Shown here piece after piece: positions 1 through 10,898 of a DNA stretch of 64,000 nt. The position numbers were made by a program, and so were the translations under genes. Origin of the DNA: Cytidiella melzeri (Eukaryota > Basidiomycota > Agaricomycetes > Polyporales > Irpicaceae); assembly GCA_022592445.1 (NCBI GenBank), contig JABYQR010000017.1:1-64000 (forward strand), written 5' to 3'. Each line of letters opens with the position of its first letter. Position 1 is the stretch's first letter. The notes under the pieces were generated by a model. The model was not told the DNA's origin. It searched no databases and was given only the letters and a program-made list of their open reading frames with translations.

Positions 1-41
1 TCTTCACTCTACTTCACTTTTACACCTACTCCTCTCTGTTT

Positions 42-3000
42 ATGAGCTCTGATCTCGCTGATCAAGCTCAACTTCGTCGCTCCACTAGAGAGCGTCACCA
101 AACCAACTTCCTCAGGGGTACTAGAGCTCAACCCCGCCAAAGAACAACCACCACTCGCAGGACAACTCCCATCTTCACTCCTACTCCTTCTCCTGCTCCT
201 GCTACACCTCCTCCCTCAATGTCTGCCACAACTATCACAAAAACCGATGCTCCCTCAGCTGGACCATCCAACTCTAACGTCCCTGACGTCGAACCCCAAC
301 CCAGTCACAACGACAACCACTCTTCCAGCTCTGAGGATCGTGAGGCGATCCCAGGTGCTCGCCATGTCTCTGCTCCCCCAGCTGATCGCCGTCGCACCCC
401 CTTTGATACTCTTCGCGATGATGATCGCCGTCGTCACCCTCATGGAGGAAACAATGACAGTGACGACGACCGTATGGATGAGGATGAGAGGCCTCGACGA
501 CGACGTGAGAAGCGTCCTGCTCGCCGTCCGACGACTCCCCCTCCTCCGGGCAGCTCTCCTGGTGGCTCGCCGCCGCCGCCTCCGCCTAGCTCTATAGGCA
601 CTAGGTCGACACGCGAAGTGTCGCAACTTCTGTCTGTGCCACCTGGCCACGACAACAACTTCACTATGTCGCTCAGCGACATCAACAAAGCCTTCTCTGA
701 TGTTGGCAAACTTACTGGGGCTGAGACTTGGCCGATGTGGAAGTTCCGCGTCGAGACCGCTATGTCCACTATACTGGAGTTTCACACACTCCGAGGTGGT
801 CTGACCGTACCTCAAGAGGTTACGCGGGCTGTTTTCAACGTCCTGACTGGTCATATCTCTGACTCGGTCATGGCTAACTATCTCAACGAGTACAAGCCCC
901 ACGTACTCATGGACAAGCTGCGTGAACGTTACGATCCGAAGACCACTGTGTCTGACGCGAACGAAATTTACCAGTTGTTCCACCTTCGTCGTCCTATCTA
1001 CGAGATGGACAAGCTGCTCGACGACGCCACTAATATCCGCAGCAAGCTTATCGCTGCTGGTGTCAACATTCCCGACCATATCTTCTACGCAGCCATCGTC
1101 GGGATTATCCCTCCTGCCTACGCCGCCACACGTCAGAACTACGAGGTCGGCGTGCGTTCTTCTACTCCGGCTGGAGAGAAGTTCCGCTACAGGCCCAACG
1201 CGCTCATCGCTGAGCTTCGTCGCGAGTTCACCAACTGGCGACTCACGCACCCCCCAAAGACTTCCGAGTCCAAGGGGCCTACCACTTTCGTCCCTAAGGA
1301 CAAAGCTCATGCTCCTTCGGCTTCACATGCCAAGGGCAAGGCCGCGGTCGAACGCTCGACCAAAACCACCACTACTGCTCGCGCGGCTGCAGCCCCCTAC
1401 TCGTCGAGCAAGCCCTCCACTTCTGGTCAGGGCAACTGCTTCAACTGTGGTCAGCCTGGCCACATGACGCCGACTTGCCCTCTGCCCTGGACTGAGAAGT
1501 CCAAAGCTGCGATGAAAAAGAAGGGCATCACTCGCAAATCCACTGCCGCCGCCGCTCAAGGCAAGAAGAAAGAGTCCGCCGCTGCCGGCTCTTCCACTGC
1601 TACTGGCTTCATGGCCAACGTCACTGCCGCTGCTGACTCGGACGAAGAGGTCCTCGAGAACCCTCACCCAAGCGCGTGGGTGAAATCTCTTTCCAACTCG
1701 GACGTCACGATGCACGTAAGTCCTCGTACCATTTCTTCTACTTTACTTCCACTGTTCGCAACTTCGTCGTCTGACAAGTGCGTTCATGTCATTGATACTG
1801 GTGCTACTATACACTGTACACCATATCGTGACTTACTTTTCAACGTTCACTCTGTACCAACTATTTTACTTACTGTTGCCAACTCAGAGCAAATAAGTCT
1901 CAAACTCGCCGGCGACATGGTACTGGAGGTTGAACAAGAAAATGGTACGCATAATCAACTTATGCTAAAGAATGTCTACTATAACTCACAACTACCCTTT
2001 ACGCTTATCAGTGTTTCAAAATTGGACGCTGACTATCGCTTCACTTTCTTTTCAAATACTTGTACTATATATGACTCGAACGCGTCTTGTGTAGCTGTGA
2101 TACGAAAAATACACGATTTGTATTCACTCAACTCTACTCGCGTGACTTCTTTAGCAAGCGTGCATAAGTCTGGTATAACGATGCTTGAACTTCATAAAAA
2201 ACTCGGTCACATCAGTTATTTCCAGATAAACAAACTACTTGAAACGTCCAAACTTATCATTACTACTCATATCACTGACCGCACAGAAACTCCGTGCGAG
2301 GACTGTATCTTGAATAATATTCATCGTACTCCAGTCCCCAAAGCTCGTACTTCGCCGTTGGCTACTTCCTTCGGTGATCACTTTCATATCGACATCTTTG
2401 GGCCACTACCCACTGCGTCGATTACTGGTCATTATCTGTACTGGTTGACTATTGTCGACGACTCAACTCGATGGTTAACACTTGCGCCATTAAAAACTAA
2501 AGATGATGCCTTCACTCAATGGGTTATCTTCTCTACTGAGCTTCTTACGCAATACAATATTCGCGTCAAGATTCTTCAATCTGACAACGATGGCGTATTC
2601 ACTGGTGCAAATATGACAAACTACTTGAAGTCACAAGGTACTATACCCCGGCTTACTGTGCACGATACTCCTGCACAAAATGGTGTTGCTGAGCGCACAC
2701 ACCAGACTATTATGAACTTGGTTCGTGTAAACCTACACACAGCTGCTTTACCAAACCGGTTATGGTGGTACGCTGCGCTTCATGCGGTTTATCTCTATAA
2801 TCGCACTCCTCGTGCTCCTCTTCAATACAAAACTCCTTACTTTAAACGCTATGGTACTGAAGCGAACCTTGATGCGCTTCAAAAGTTTGGTCAACCGTGT
2901 ATCGTATACGACGAATACCGAACCAATAAACTCGCGCCAAAAGGCAAGCGCGCCGTTTGGATAGGCTTTGCTGAATATTCCAAAGGCCACTACGTTTACT

Positions 3001-4876
3001 TCGGAACACGCGTAGGCGTCGAACGAAACTTGCAATTTGTTGACTCTACGGCACAAATTGAAGGGGAGAAAGAACCAAATATCGAACAACCTACTCTTGA
3101 AAAACAACTTCAACTCGAGGAGAATCCTCATGTTGAACCCATGGACATCGACGAGCCTGACCCTTCTGGTCCTAGGCGTACTACTAGAGAGCCTAAGCCT
3201 TCGCGCAAAGCTCGAGGCTTAAACTATGATGAAGTCGATACAAACATTGCCTTCTACTTGACTGAATTCAACGCATACTACGCTGAAGACGTCGGTGATC
3301 CAGTTACTTACAAAGACGTACTTAACCACCCACTCAAGATTGACTGGCTCAAGTCAATGAAAACTGAGGTTGATACCCTCGAACAACTTGGCACTTGGGA
3401 ATACTGTATCCCGCCGCCAAATGCGAACATCACTGGTTCGCGCTTTGTTTACAAAACAAAATACGAACACGGCAAAGTCACTAAACTCAAGTCAAGACTT
3501 GTCGCGCAAGGATACTCCCAGCGTGACGGCATTGATTACTACTCGAATGACTTATTCGCACCTGTTGCGCGTATGAGTTCACTACGATTCGTACTTACTC
3601 TCGCGGCTTCACTACACTTTGAGATTACTCAGCTCGATATCAAGTCCGCATACTTATACGGTAACATCCACGACGATGAAGACCTTTATCTTCGTCCACC
3701 TCCTGGTGACTTACTTCCGAACCTGCCACCTGGCTGGGTACTTAAACTTCGGAAGACTATCTACGGCCTTAAGCAAGCCGGACGTTGTTGGTACAAAGTA
3801 CTATGCGACATACTCTTCGCACTTGGACTGAAGCGTTGTGAATTCGACAATGCAGTCTTCTACCTCTATCGAGGTGATAAACTTATACTTCTACTTGCTG
3901 TCCATGTCGATGACATTACTCTTGGCACTATCACTACTACTGTTGCCGAAAAATTTGAGATCGCACTCAGACAACATGTCGAACTTACTAACGGTGGAAC
4001 TATCCACTGGATGCTTGGCATGGAAGTTGCTTATGATAAAGCCGCAGGCATTATCAAGCTTCGTCAAAGGGATTATATCCTGAACATACTTAAGCGATAC
4101 AACTTTGACCACGAACATTCACGCCGTACACCAATGGTACACGAGCACAACTTAGCCCCCCGTGCTGTGACCGAACCACGTCAGGATGCTGACGCCATTA
4201 CACACTACATGTCTCTTGTTGGTGGCTTACGCTACGTCGCCGACAGTACTCGACCAGACATTGCTTATTGCACTGGTCAACTAGCACGATACTTATCTGA
4301 CCCTGCTAAGGAACACTACGCTGCAGCTAAACAGTGTTACCTTTACCTCAAGGGAACGTGCGACTACTGGCTTGTCCTAGGAAACCAAGCCAACCCTACT
4401 TCTACTTCACTCGTAGGTTATGCCGACTCTGATGGTATGACTACGTACGGCAATAAACCAATAATGGGCTATACTTTCACATACAAGACTCGCTTATCTC
4501 TTGGTCAAGTAAGCGTGGTTCACTTGTAACTTTATCGGTCACCGAAGCCGAACTGTATGCACTTGCTCATGCGTCTACAGAGGCCATCTATTTGAAGAGC
4601 CTCATAGATGAAATACTTAACTGCACTATGGACCCTGTCAAACTATATACCGACAGTGCGTCAACTCTTGCGATTGTTCGTTCCCCCGAGGAACAACACT
4701 CTCAACGTACTAAACACTTTAACATTCACAAGAACTTCATCAGCGATCGTGTAACTAAAGGGTACATCACTGTGCACCACGTACCTTCTGCCGATCAACG
4801 TGCTGATACTCTTACTAAAGCACTACCTCTCGAAAAACTCAAGCACTTCAATGAACTACTTCATGTTCAGGCTTGA
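42..4876 (+). pseudogene. copia-1 Gag-Pol polyprotein, frameshifted in RNase H
   Basis: This is a retrotransposon polyprotein that makes the particle, processes itself, copies RNA to DNA and integrates it. The 1,495-codon frame from the ATG at 42 has a basic, proline-rich start and a gag core. It continues with a CCHC knuckle (CFNCGQPGHMTPTC, about residue 470), the protease motif DTGATIHCT, an integrase catalytic core (QSDNDG, VAERTHQ) and a copia-type reverse transcriptase with HVDD. RNase H begins near YADSDG, then the frame breaks at 4497-4502 and stops at 4529. The rest of RNase H, including the TEAELYALAH region, continues in another frame to 4876. The break looks like a 2-nt CT duplication. 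The product would lack a functional RNase H unless the shift is an assembly error. Confidence 0.9.
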
Positions 4877-4883
4877 AGGGGAG
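4875..4883 (+). other. copia-1 polypurine tract
   Basis: A purine run (GAAGGGGAG) lies directly after the pol stop codon and against the TG start of the LTR. This is where the plus-strand primer forms in LTR retrotransposons. Confidence 0.7.
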
Positions 4884-5057
4884 TGTTTAACTATTCTGTC
4901 TTCGTACTACTTAGCGCGCGCTTAGCGCCGTAGTTACCGTATATAAGACTTACTTTGATCAATGCACTGCTATCGCTTTTGATCCCCAACTCTCTGTGTG
5001 ACCACCACCTCAGTCTTCTCTCTCAACGCTCTCAACTCTCTTGATACCTTGTTAAAA
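4884..5057 (+). repeat. copia-1 3' LTR, about 174 bp
   Basis: The LTR starts with TGTTTAAC after the purine tract. It appears to end at GTTAAAA, close to the mirror image of its start. A TATA-like TATATAAG lies at about 4940-4947, placed to drive transcription from the LTR. The right edge is inferred from the inverted ends and from an abrupt loss of CpG just beyond it. There is no second LTR in the window to confirm it. Confidence 0.65.
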
Positions 5058-5536
5058 GAATGTAGAAAGCAGGCTGTACAAGTGGAGGAAACAAAGATGA
5101 AACACACATAGCCTCAGGTTCCAGTTACAGGTGTTGGTGCCTAAAACTTTCTACATGCATAATATTCTATAATACCATTAAATACAGGTATGGTATTGTA
5201 ATATAATGTCTTGTACTGAATGGTACTCTGATTCTAAAATTTTCCACACAAAAGAGTGAATTAATGGGTATTTGATGATATTCTGAGATTATATTGCATT
5301 ATGATGGTATTTTTGTAGAGCACTAACATTGGCAACCAAGCTCTAAAAAGCTCATCTGTGACTGTCTGTGACAATCTGATAGCTCAATTTGGCAGCATTC
5401 TGAGTGTTTCAACAAGCACTGGAATTGTGAAACTGCACTTCATTGATCAGAGCAGTGTAGAGTGTTTCCAGCCCCTAAGTTCATTGGCAAATGAGCCTCC
5501 AGCACTGCAAGTGAATCACAAGATATATAAACTCCT

Positions 5537-6112
5537 TTGCCACCACCCTTCTTCACTACAAATCTTTGCAGTGGCTGGTCGGTAAGTGCTGTCTGTGTTG
5601 CCCCTCTCCACCCTGTGGGTCACTTTTCTGAAGCTGTACTTACAGCTAGCTGTCTTACTGTACCCTTTTCCAATTGCCTGTTGACATCCAATACTGTCAT
5701 GCACTCCTTAATCCCTCTCATTTGGCTTGCTGCTGTCATCACCAGCACAGTCCATACAGTGACTGTGTCTGCCATTCCACACAAAAATGCAGGACCCCGC
5801 TATCCAATTCACTCCTACTTGGCGGAACAGAGTGCAGGCAACCTGCACCATCTGCATGTCTCTCATCAGAACAAGCGCCGAAGACCGCAGGGGCCAAGAT
5901 TTGAGGAATTTGAGGAAGAAATATACTCAGTGCCAATGTTAGGAAAAAAGGAGTCTGTTGTTAAGCCTGACCTTGGCAAGGCCAAGGCCAAGGCCAAGTC
6001 AGTGCATTGGGCTGATGGGTCAGATGGGTCAGATGGGTCAGATGGGTCAAAAACAAAACTGGAACAAGTCTACATATTTCGGCCTCATGATCATGGCACA
6101 GAATCCTCATAG
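5537..6112 (+). CDS. Doubtful open frame, 191 codons, no recognised family
   Basis: The frame runs through the end of the CpG-poor block. Its second half is charged and repetitive: three KA steps from an AAGGCC repeat, then four GSD steps from a 9-bp tandem repeat, ending in EQVYIFRPHDHG. The first half is hydrophobic and may be partly intron, since a GTAAGT lies at 5582. I see no start context, domain or partner gene. It may be the tail of a transposon-borne protein, and a function cannot be given. Confidence 0.25.
   Translation: MPPPFFTTNLCSGWSVSAVCVAPLHPVGHFSEAVLTASCLTVPFSNCLLTSNTVMHSLIPLIWLAAVITSTVHTVTVSAIPHKNAGPRYPIHSYLAEQSAGNLHHLHVSHQNKRRRPQGPRFEEFEEEIYSVPMLGKKESVVKPDLGKAKAKAKSVHWADGSDGSDGSDGSKTKLEQVYIFRPHDHGTESS
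6014..6049. repeat. Four tandem copies of a 9-bp unit (GATGGGTCA)
   Basis: Four exact head-to-tail copies are present. Just upstream, about 5978-5998, a shorter AAGGCC repeat occurs. Both fall inside the doubtful open frame and would encode low-complexity sequence. Confidence 0.9.
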
Positions 6113-6550
6113 TCCACATTTTATTTAATGCGTCAAGTCAATCCTCTGACATATACTTAGATTAGTTGCATTGGAGACCACAAGCTACAGTACTGTACAA
6201 AGTTGATATTGAGTGTTACAGGAAAAATCGACATGCCACAATATCGAAAGTTGAATTGCAACACTTCCTAGCCTGATTCAGCCGTAGCCTGAGTCTTGAG
6301 AGAACAGGACCAAGAGGTCTCTGGCACTGTATTCGACCGTGGAGGAAAGCTGCGTCGACCAGCGTGGCATATCTCTCGTGTGAGGAAAATTACATGGAGC
6401 GGCGCTGGGGGCTCTTATATGTTTTGAAATAACTCCGATTGGAATGTTTCGGACCCCGATCGACCGTTCGAAGCCACGGAACGACCTGAACAATGAAACC
6501 TAGATTCGACGTGACGCAGACAAATTCGACGCTGTCGACGGAGAACAGAG

Positions 6551-7509
6551 ATGCTGAGTGCAAGACGGCTGGCACAATGTACGTGTTATATATCTAAATA
6601 TGCATGATTTCTCAACTAGCTCTACCATTTTAGGCTCGCGCATGACAGCATCTACGAGCAGAGTGAAATTCGCGTCCATCCATTCCTCCGCCGTCCTGCA
6701 AGCTAAGGCGAAGAGCCCCGAGGCGAAGGCCAACCTCGCGAAACGTCTTGCGCGAGAGAAAGCTGCTGGTCTGAATCGACCACACGTCGTACTCGGAAAC
6801 AAACCTGGGGACGAATCCAAGTGGAGGAACTGTGACTTGACGAAGATCCTGGTGTCAGAAGAGGATGTACGCGCAACACCCGCCCTACCTGCTCAGCCAG
6901 AGGAAGGAGACGTCAAACTGCCGACGTACACAAATTTCGGTATTGGCGAAAGCGAGAAGAAAATGCTCTTTGAGACGCTGCCAGAGATGAGCATTGAGGC
7001 ACATCGCTTAGTGCTTCAACGAGACCTGGCTAGAGAGGATGCACAGATCACGCCGAATGACCTGCAGGAAATAGAAGGGTACTATGGACCGCTAGAGCAT
7101 CATAAAGCCAGCATGCTCGCGCGGATTGTTGACCTGCGGAATGCGAACGCGAAGGGCATCGCCTTCGAGAACCGCCGGAGATGTGTGGAAGCGTTTTCCG
7201 AAGATGGGAACCCAAACGACACTGGCAGACCAGAAGTGCAAGGTACGTGTACCAACGGGCGTAGCATTTGGTTATTCAGCTCACGTACGACGTGCAGCTG
7301 CAATCTTGACGATGCAAATACGGAATGTTTGGGATCACATCCACAAATTCAAACATGACATTGGCAGCCGTCGAAGCCTTCGTACGCTGGTGCACAAAAG
7401 AGCCAAGATTCTGAAGTATCTGAAGCGCAAAGACCGCGACAGGTACGACGCTGTCTTGGACAGGCTCGGTCTAGAGCCGAAGAGTGTAGAGGGCGAGCTC
7501 GTCATATAA
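6551..7509 (+). CDS. MRPS28: Mitochondrial small-subunit ribosomal protein uS15m
   Basis: The protein belongs to the small subunit of the mitochondrial ribosome, where uS15 binds the central domain of the small rRNA. Exons are 6551-6578, 6634-7242 and 7298-7509, joined across two 55-nt GTACGT...AG introns, giving about 282 residues. The C-terminal third holds the S15 fold: PEVQAAILTMQIRNVWDHI, then HDIGSRRSLRTLVHKR and LKYLKRKDRDRYDAVL. The first 28-codon stretch is rich in Arg, Ser and Ala, as expected of a mitochondrial presequence. I chose the ATG at 6551 because it supplies this presequence and splices in frame. The long extension before the S15 domain is typical of fungal mitochondrial forms. 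It is followed by CYB2 on the same strand. Confidence 0.93.
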
Positions 7510-8078
7510 TTGCTTGTTTCTTACATTTGTATCGCCAGAGATCTACACCCTCTCCATTGCCTCACATATTTCGTGGTCTCGATGGATCCGACCGAGGTTG
7601 AAAAACTTGGCAATTCTAGGGAGGGTTAACCCGGAGTCCTGTAAGACGGTTGACAGGTGAGATCCTATTAGGTGTTTCCCACTTCCAGCAGGGCTCAGGC
7701 CTTGAGAGCGGGGGTGATGCGGAACATCTGGTTAGAACAACTCGCATGGTAAGTAGGGAATGTCTTGAAGTGCCGTGATATTGTTTTCCGTTTGCACAGT
7801 AGATTGTTTGAATGCTGGGGAATATATACATGATTTTGAGCCACAGGAGTTGTCTGGAAAGGACTGTACTAGCGCTGAGTGTTACCCAGGTCTACGTCTA
7901 CTACGCGTTGCTTGTTCCCGGCTCTGGCGAGGTCGCCCTCGAGCACTCCTTAGCTTGCTTCCCCTTCACTCTCTGCTGGGTTCTGGACTTCGCTTTGCTC
8001 TTGTATATCTAGGCAACCAACTAGGGCCGACTTAAAGACAACATAACGTTGCAAAAACAGGCCAAAACCAAGCAAAAG
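7510..8078. other. Intergenic region between uS15m and CYB2
   Basis: This 569-bp stretch holds the 3' end of the ribosomal protein gene and the CYB2 promoter. Short open frames on both strands have no family features. No clear TATA box or repeat was seen. Confidence 0.6.
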
Positions 8079-10640
8079 ATGTTCGCAAGGACTTGTCTGA
8101 AGAACACGACGAGGACAACCTGGAGAGGTGGACGTTCGGGGGTACGCCTCGCGTCGACGTCGACGAGACCGCGGTATCGCGCACGACCCAGCCATTTTGT
8201 CGCAGGCGCTGTCACCGGAGGCGTGCTCCTGGGTACCTTCGTACGTCCCCAACCTCCCAGTACGTGCCTACCACGTTGCTCAACGTTCATACCCGCGCCG
8301 CTCATGACAGCTCGCGTACCAATCGACGCACCCCGTCTCACTCGACGCACCACCAAAGTCCAAGGAAGCACCGCCCTACATTTCGTACGACGAGGTTCAG
8401 AAGCATAATACGCGTGATAGTTGCTGGGTCATCATCGATGGACAAGTGTACGACGCGACGTCCGTGCTGCGCTGGCACCCCGCCGGTCCTGACGTGATCC
8501 TGCAATTGGCAGGACAGGATGCTACGTAAGTGGCTTTGCAATGTCTAACACGCGAATCGTTCATGCCCGTCCCAGCAAATCATTCGTGCCCATACACCCT
8601 CCCAACATCCTTTCGCATCTTCCACCGGAAGCGCACCTGGGTCCAGTCGACCCCGAGACGCTGCCTCAAGAAATGTTCGAGGAGACTGAAGAAGAGAAAC
8701 GCATTGCAGAGGCTCGAAGTCAACTGCCTGAACCAGGTGCGGCGTTGAACCTGCAGGACATCGAAGTATGAGTTGCACGTCCTTTCTTCTTGCTAGCTCC
8801 AATATACTCATTCACTTGTCACAAATGATACATCTATGCTTTCCCTCCTTATCTGTGCTGTGGTTTATTGTCGGCCGTGGTTTGTCATTGCTAGGATTAC
8901 GCAGAAAAGGTGCTGACGAAGACGGCGTGGGCGTATTACCGCTCGACGGGCGACGACGAGTACACGTACTGGGAAAACTTCGAGGCGTTCAAACGGTTCT
9001 GGTTCAGACCGAGGGTGTGAGTACTTTCCACATTCATTCCAGCTAGACAGTACCCGCCCAAGCAAGGGTAGTGGTTCTAGGCGAGAACAACATTACCTTT
9101 TTTGTTTGCTGAACACATACATACCCAAACCGGACAGACTGCAAAAAATTTCAAAGATATCCATGTCGACAACGATGTTTGGTGGGTTGGAGAGTACGAT
9201 GCCCATCTTCATTTCTCCGGCTGCGCTCGCTCGACTTGGGCACCCAGACGGAGAGATGAACCTCACGCGGGCGGCTGGTTTCGAAGGGATCTTGCAAGGT
9301 GTCAGTCAGTCCCACGCCCTTGTCTCGCAAACATCTCATATAGTATAATGCATGCACAATAATCATGCACACTGCAGATTTCGAACAACGCGAGCTGCTC
9401 AGTCGACGAGATCATGTCCGTGAAGAAACCCGAACAGAATTTGATATTCCAGGTCAGTGACCACAACGCCTTTCATTCCCTCCTTGCGCGCTGACCCATC
9501 TGTGACGGTCGGGACGGTACGTAGCTGTACATGAACAAAGACAGGGCCGCGAGCGAAAAGCTCATTCGGGGATTGGAGGGGCAAGGGTTCAAGGCGATCA
9601 TGCTCACGGTTGACGCTGCTGTTCCTGGTAACCGCGAGATTGACAAGCGGTCAAAGGGATTTACGGTGCGCCGAGCGCTGCGGTAGGGGACTTGCCTGAT
9701 GTGGTTGCCTGCCTTAGGTCGGACCTGCGCATGGGCAAGGCGGAGGAATTGAGGGACAAGGCGTTGCGCTTGTGGGTCGTTGTGGCACTTGCTGTCCTGG
9801 TTTGCGTCACGCTAAAGACGTGGCTTCTTCTATCAAGGCTATCTCTGGATATCAAGACCCAGATGTTTGCTGTAAGAACGTTGTCGTGCTTTGCGCGCTT
9901 TCTGACGGGCTAATAATGCAGGGGAGGACATACCGTGGATTCAGAGCCTGACGAAATTGCCCTTGATCCTGAAAGGTATTCAATGTGTAGAGGTGACACC
10001 CCGTCTCTCTGAAACGCCGTCATATCAATTACCACGCACCTCTAAAATGCGGGTTTTTGAAATCCCCTAGGACGCAGAGAAAGCATTCGAATACGGCGTA
10101 CAGAGCATAATACTCTCGAATCACGGAGGCCGAGAGCTTGATTTGTACGTCAGGTTTTTGAACAGCCTTTCCTGCACTCGGGTCGGTTCATCGCTCTGAC
10201 AATGTGACAAGTTCACCAGCGCCGATGACAGTCTTGTACGAGATGTACCAGCGCCGTCCTGACTTGCTGCAAAAGCAAGAAGTTTACATTGACGGAGGGG
10301 TGCGACGTGGGACAGACGTGCTGAAAGCGCTGTGTCTCGGTGCGCGTGGTGTGGGTCTCGGACGGCCGTTCCTGTGGGCGAACGGCGTGTGGGGAGAGGA
10401 AGGATGTCGTCGGGTTATCGAGAGTGAGCGGCTTTTCCCTCATGAGTTGCGATTTGTTTCATGACCCTCGGTTGCGTGTTGCGTCCCACAGTCATGAGAG
10501 AGGAGATCGCGACTGGCATGCGTCTTTTGGGGGTGACGAGCTTGGATCAGCTCAAGCCTGAACATGTGCAGTATGTCGACCGTTCTCCTGCGCGACCTCG
10601 GCGAGTGTCAAACGGTGACCCGCCCGATGGGACGGAATAA
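8079..10640 (+). CDS. CYB2: Flavocytochrome b2, L-lactate dehydrogenase, with LTR-derived C-terminus
   Basis: The enzyme oxidises L-lactate to pyruvate in the mitochondrial intermembrane space and passes electrons to cytochrome c. There are thirteen exons: 8079-8240, 8359-8525, 8576-8765, 8895-9016, 9138-9300, 9378-9452, 9525-9665, 9718-9771, 9838-9871, 9922-9992, 10071-10144, 10212-10423 and 10492-10640, about 537 residues in all. A basic presequence and a short membrane segment ([15 protein letters not shown]) come first. A cytochrome b5 domain follows with both haem histidines (HPAGP and VPIHPP). The FMN domain has [23 protein letters not shown] with the catalytic His, and [20 protein letters not shown]. 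The last 11 residues ([11 protein letters not shown]) and the stop come from the copia-2 LTR. Without the insertion the protein would end RRA-stop, about 527 residues. Activity is probably kept, because the change lies beyond the barrel. Confidence 0.92.
10601..10605. repeat. Target-site duplication GCGAG, left copy
   Basis: These five bases lie directly before the TG of the 5' LTR and recur at 15817-15821. Five-base duplications are normal for Ty1/copia integrases. Confidence 0.93.
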
Positions 10641-10817
10641 GAAATAGGGCGGGGGAAGCGCTTGTGAGCGCGTGAGCGCTTGGGAACTCAAAGGATCGAA
10701 TACCCGGTACAGCGTGCTTTAGAATCTACCACGCTGTACCAGGTATGTGTACTGTTGTATTTGTATTTGTACTATGAATTGAAGAATCTACCACGCTGTA
10801 CCAGCACTTGATTAACA
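10606..10817 (+). repeat. copia-2 5' LTR, 212 bp
   Basis: It runs from TGTCAAACGG to TTGATTAACA and matches 15605-15816 base for base by eye. It contains an 11-bp perfect inverted repeat (10706-10716 and 10730-10740, 13-nt loop). A 22-bp direct repeat lies at 10721-10742 and 10783-10804. Its first 35 bases serve as the last codons and stop of CYB2. Confidence 0.96.
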
Positions 10818-10830
10818 GGTTATGAGCCCC
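10818..10830 (+). other. Primer-binding site for the anticodon half of initiator tRNA-Met
   Basis: GGTTATGAGCCCC touches the end of the 5' LTR. Its reverse complement, GGGGCTCATAACC, contains the CAT anticodon in the anticodon stem-loop context of eukaryotic initiator tRNA-Met. Drosophila copia and yeast Ty5 are known to prime from such a half-tRNA rather than from the tRNA 3' end. The match is read from memory of initiator tRNAs, so the host tRNA should be compared. Confidence 0.75.
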
Positions 10831-10898
10831 GGCTCCCTGTAGTTGCTCATCCATTGTATAAAATCCATCTATCCGAGTTCAACCCCTATCTTGTCGAC

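Larger units (their letters stand above)
1..5057 (+). mobile_element. Ty1/copia LTR retrotransposon copia-1, left end outside the window
   Basis: The element carries a gag-pol frame, a purine-rich tract and a 3' LTR. The 5' LTR lies outside the window, because only 41 bp precede the first ATG. The domain order is gag, zinc knuckle, protease, integrase, reverse transcriptase and RNase H, and integrase before reverse transcriptase is the Ty1/copia order. The body is rich in CpG, unlike the DNA that follows it, which suggests a fairly recent copy. Target duplications cannot be checked because the left end is missing. Confidence 0.93.
5058..6112. other. CpG-depleted relic DNA
   Basis: From about 5061 to 5797 I find only one CG dinucleotide, while TG and CA are common. 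The flanking LTR and genes are full of CG. This is the usual trace of long-term cytosine methylation and deamination in silenced repeats. Small open frames occur (for example 5358-5585) but none matches a family I recognise. It is probably an old, decayed transposable element or its cargo. Confidence 0.6.

Noticed and set aside
255..1310. Long minus-strand open frame under copia-1 gag
   Set aside because: It is antisense to a clear gag domain and has no family features.
5358..5585. 75-codon open frame in the CpG-poor block
   Set aside because: It has no family match or start context, and its sequence shows the decay pattern of its surroundings.
8093..8497. Open frame overlapping the start of CYB2
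   Set aside because: It is in the wrong frame for both the presequence and the cytochrome b5 domain. The spliced model explains the region.
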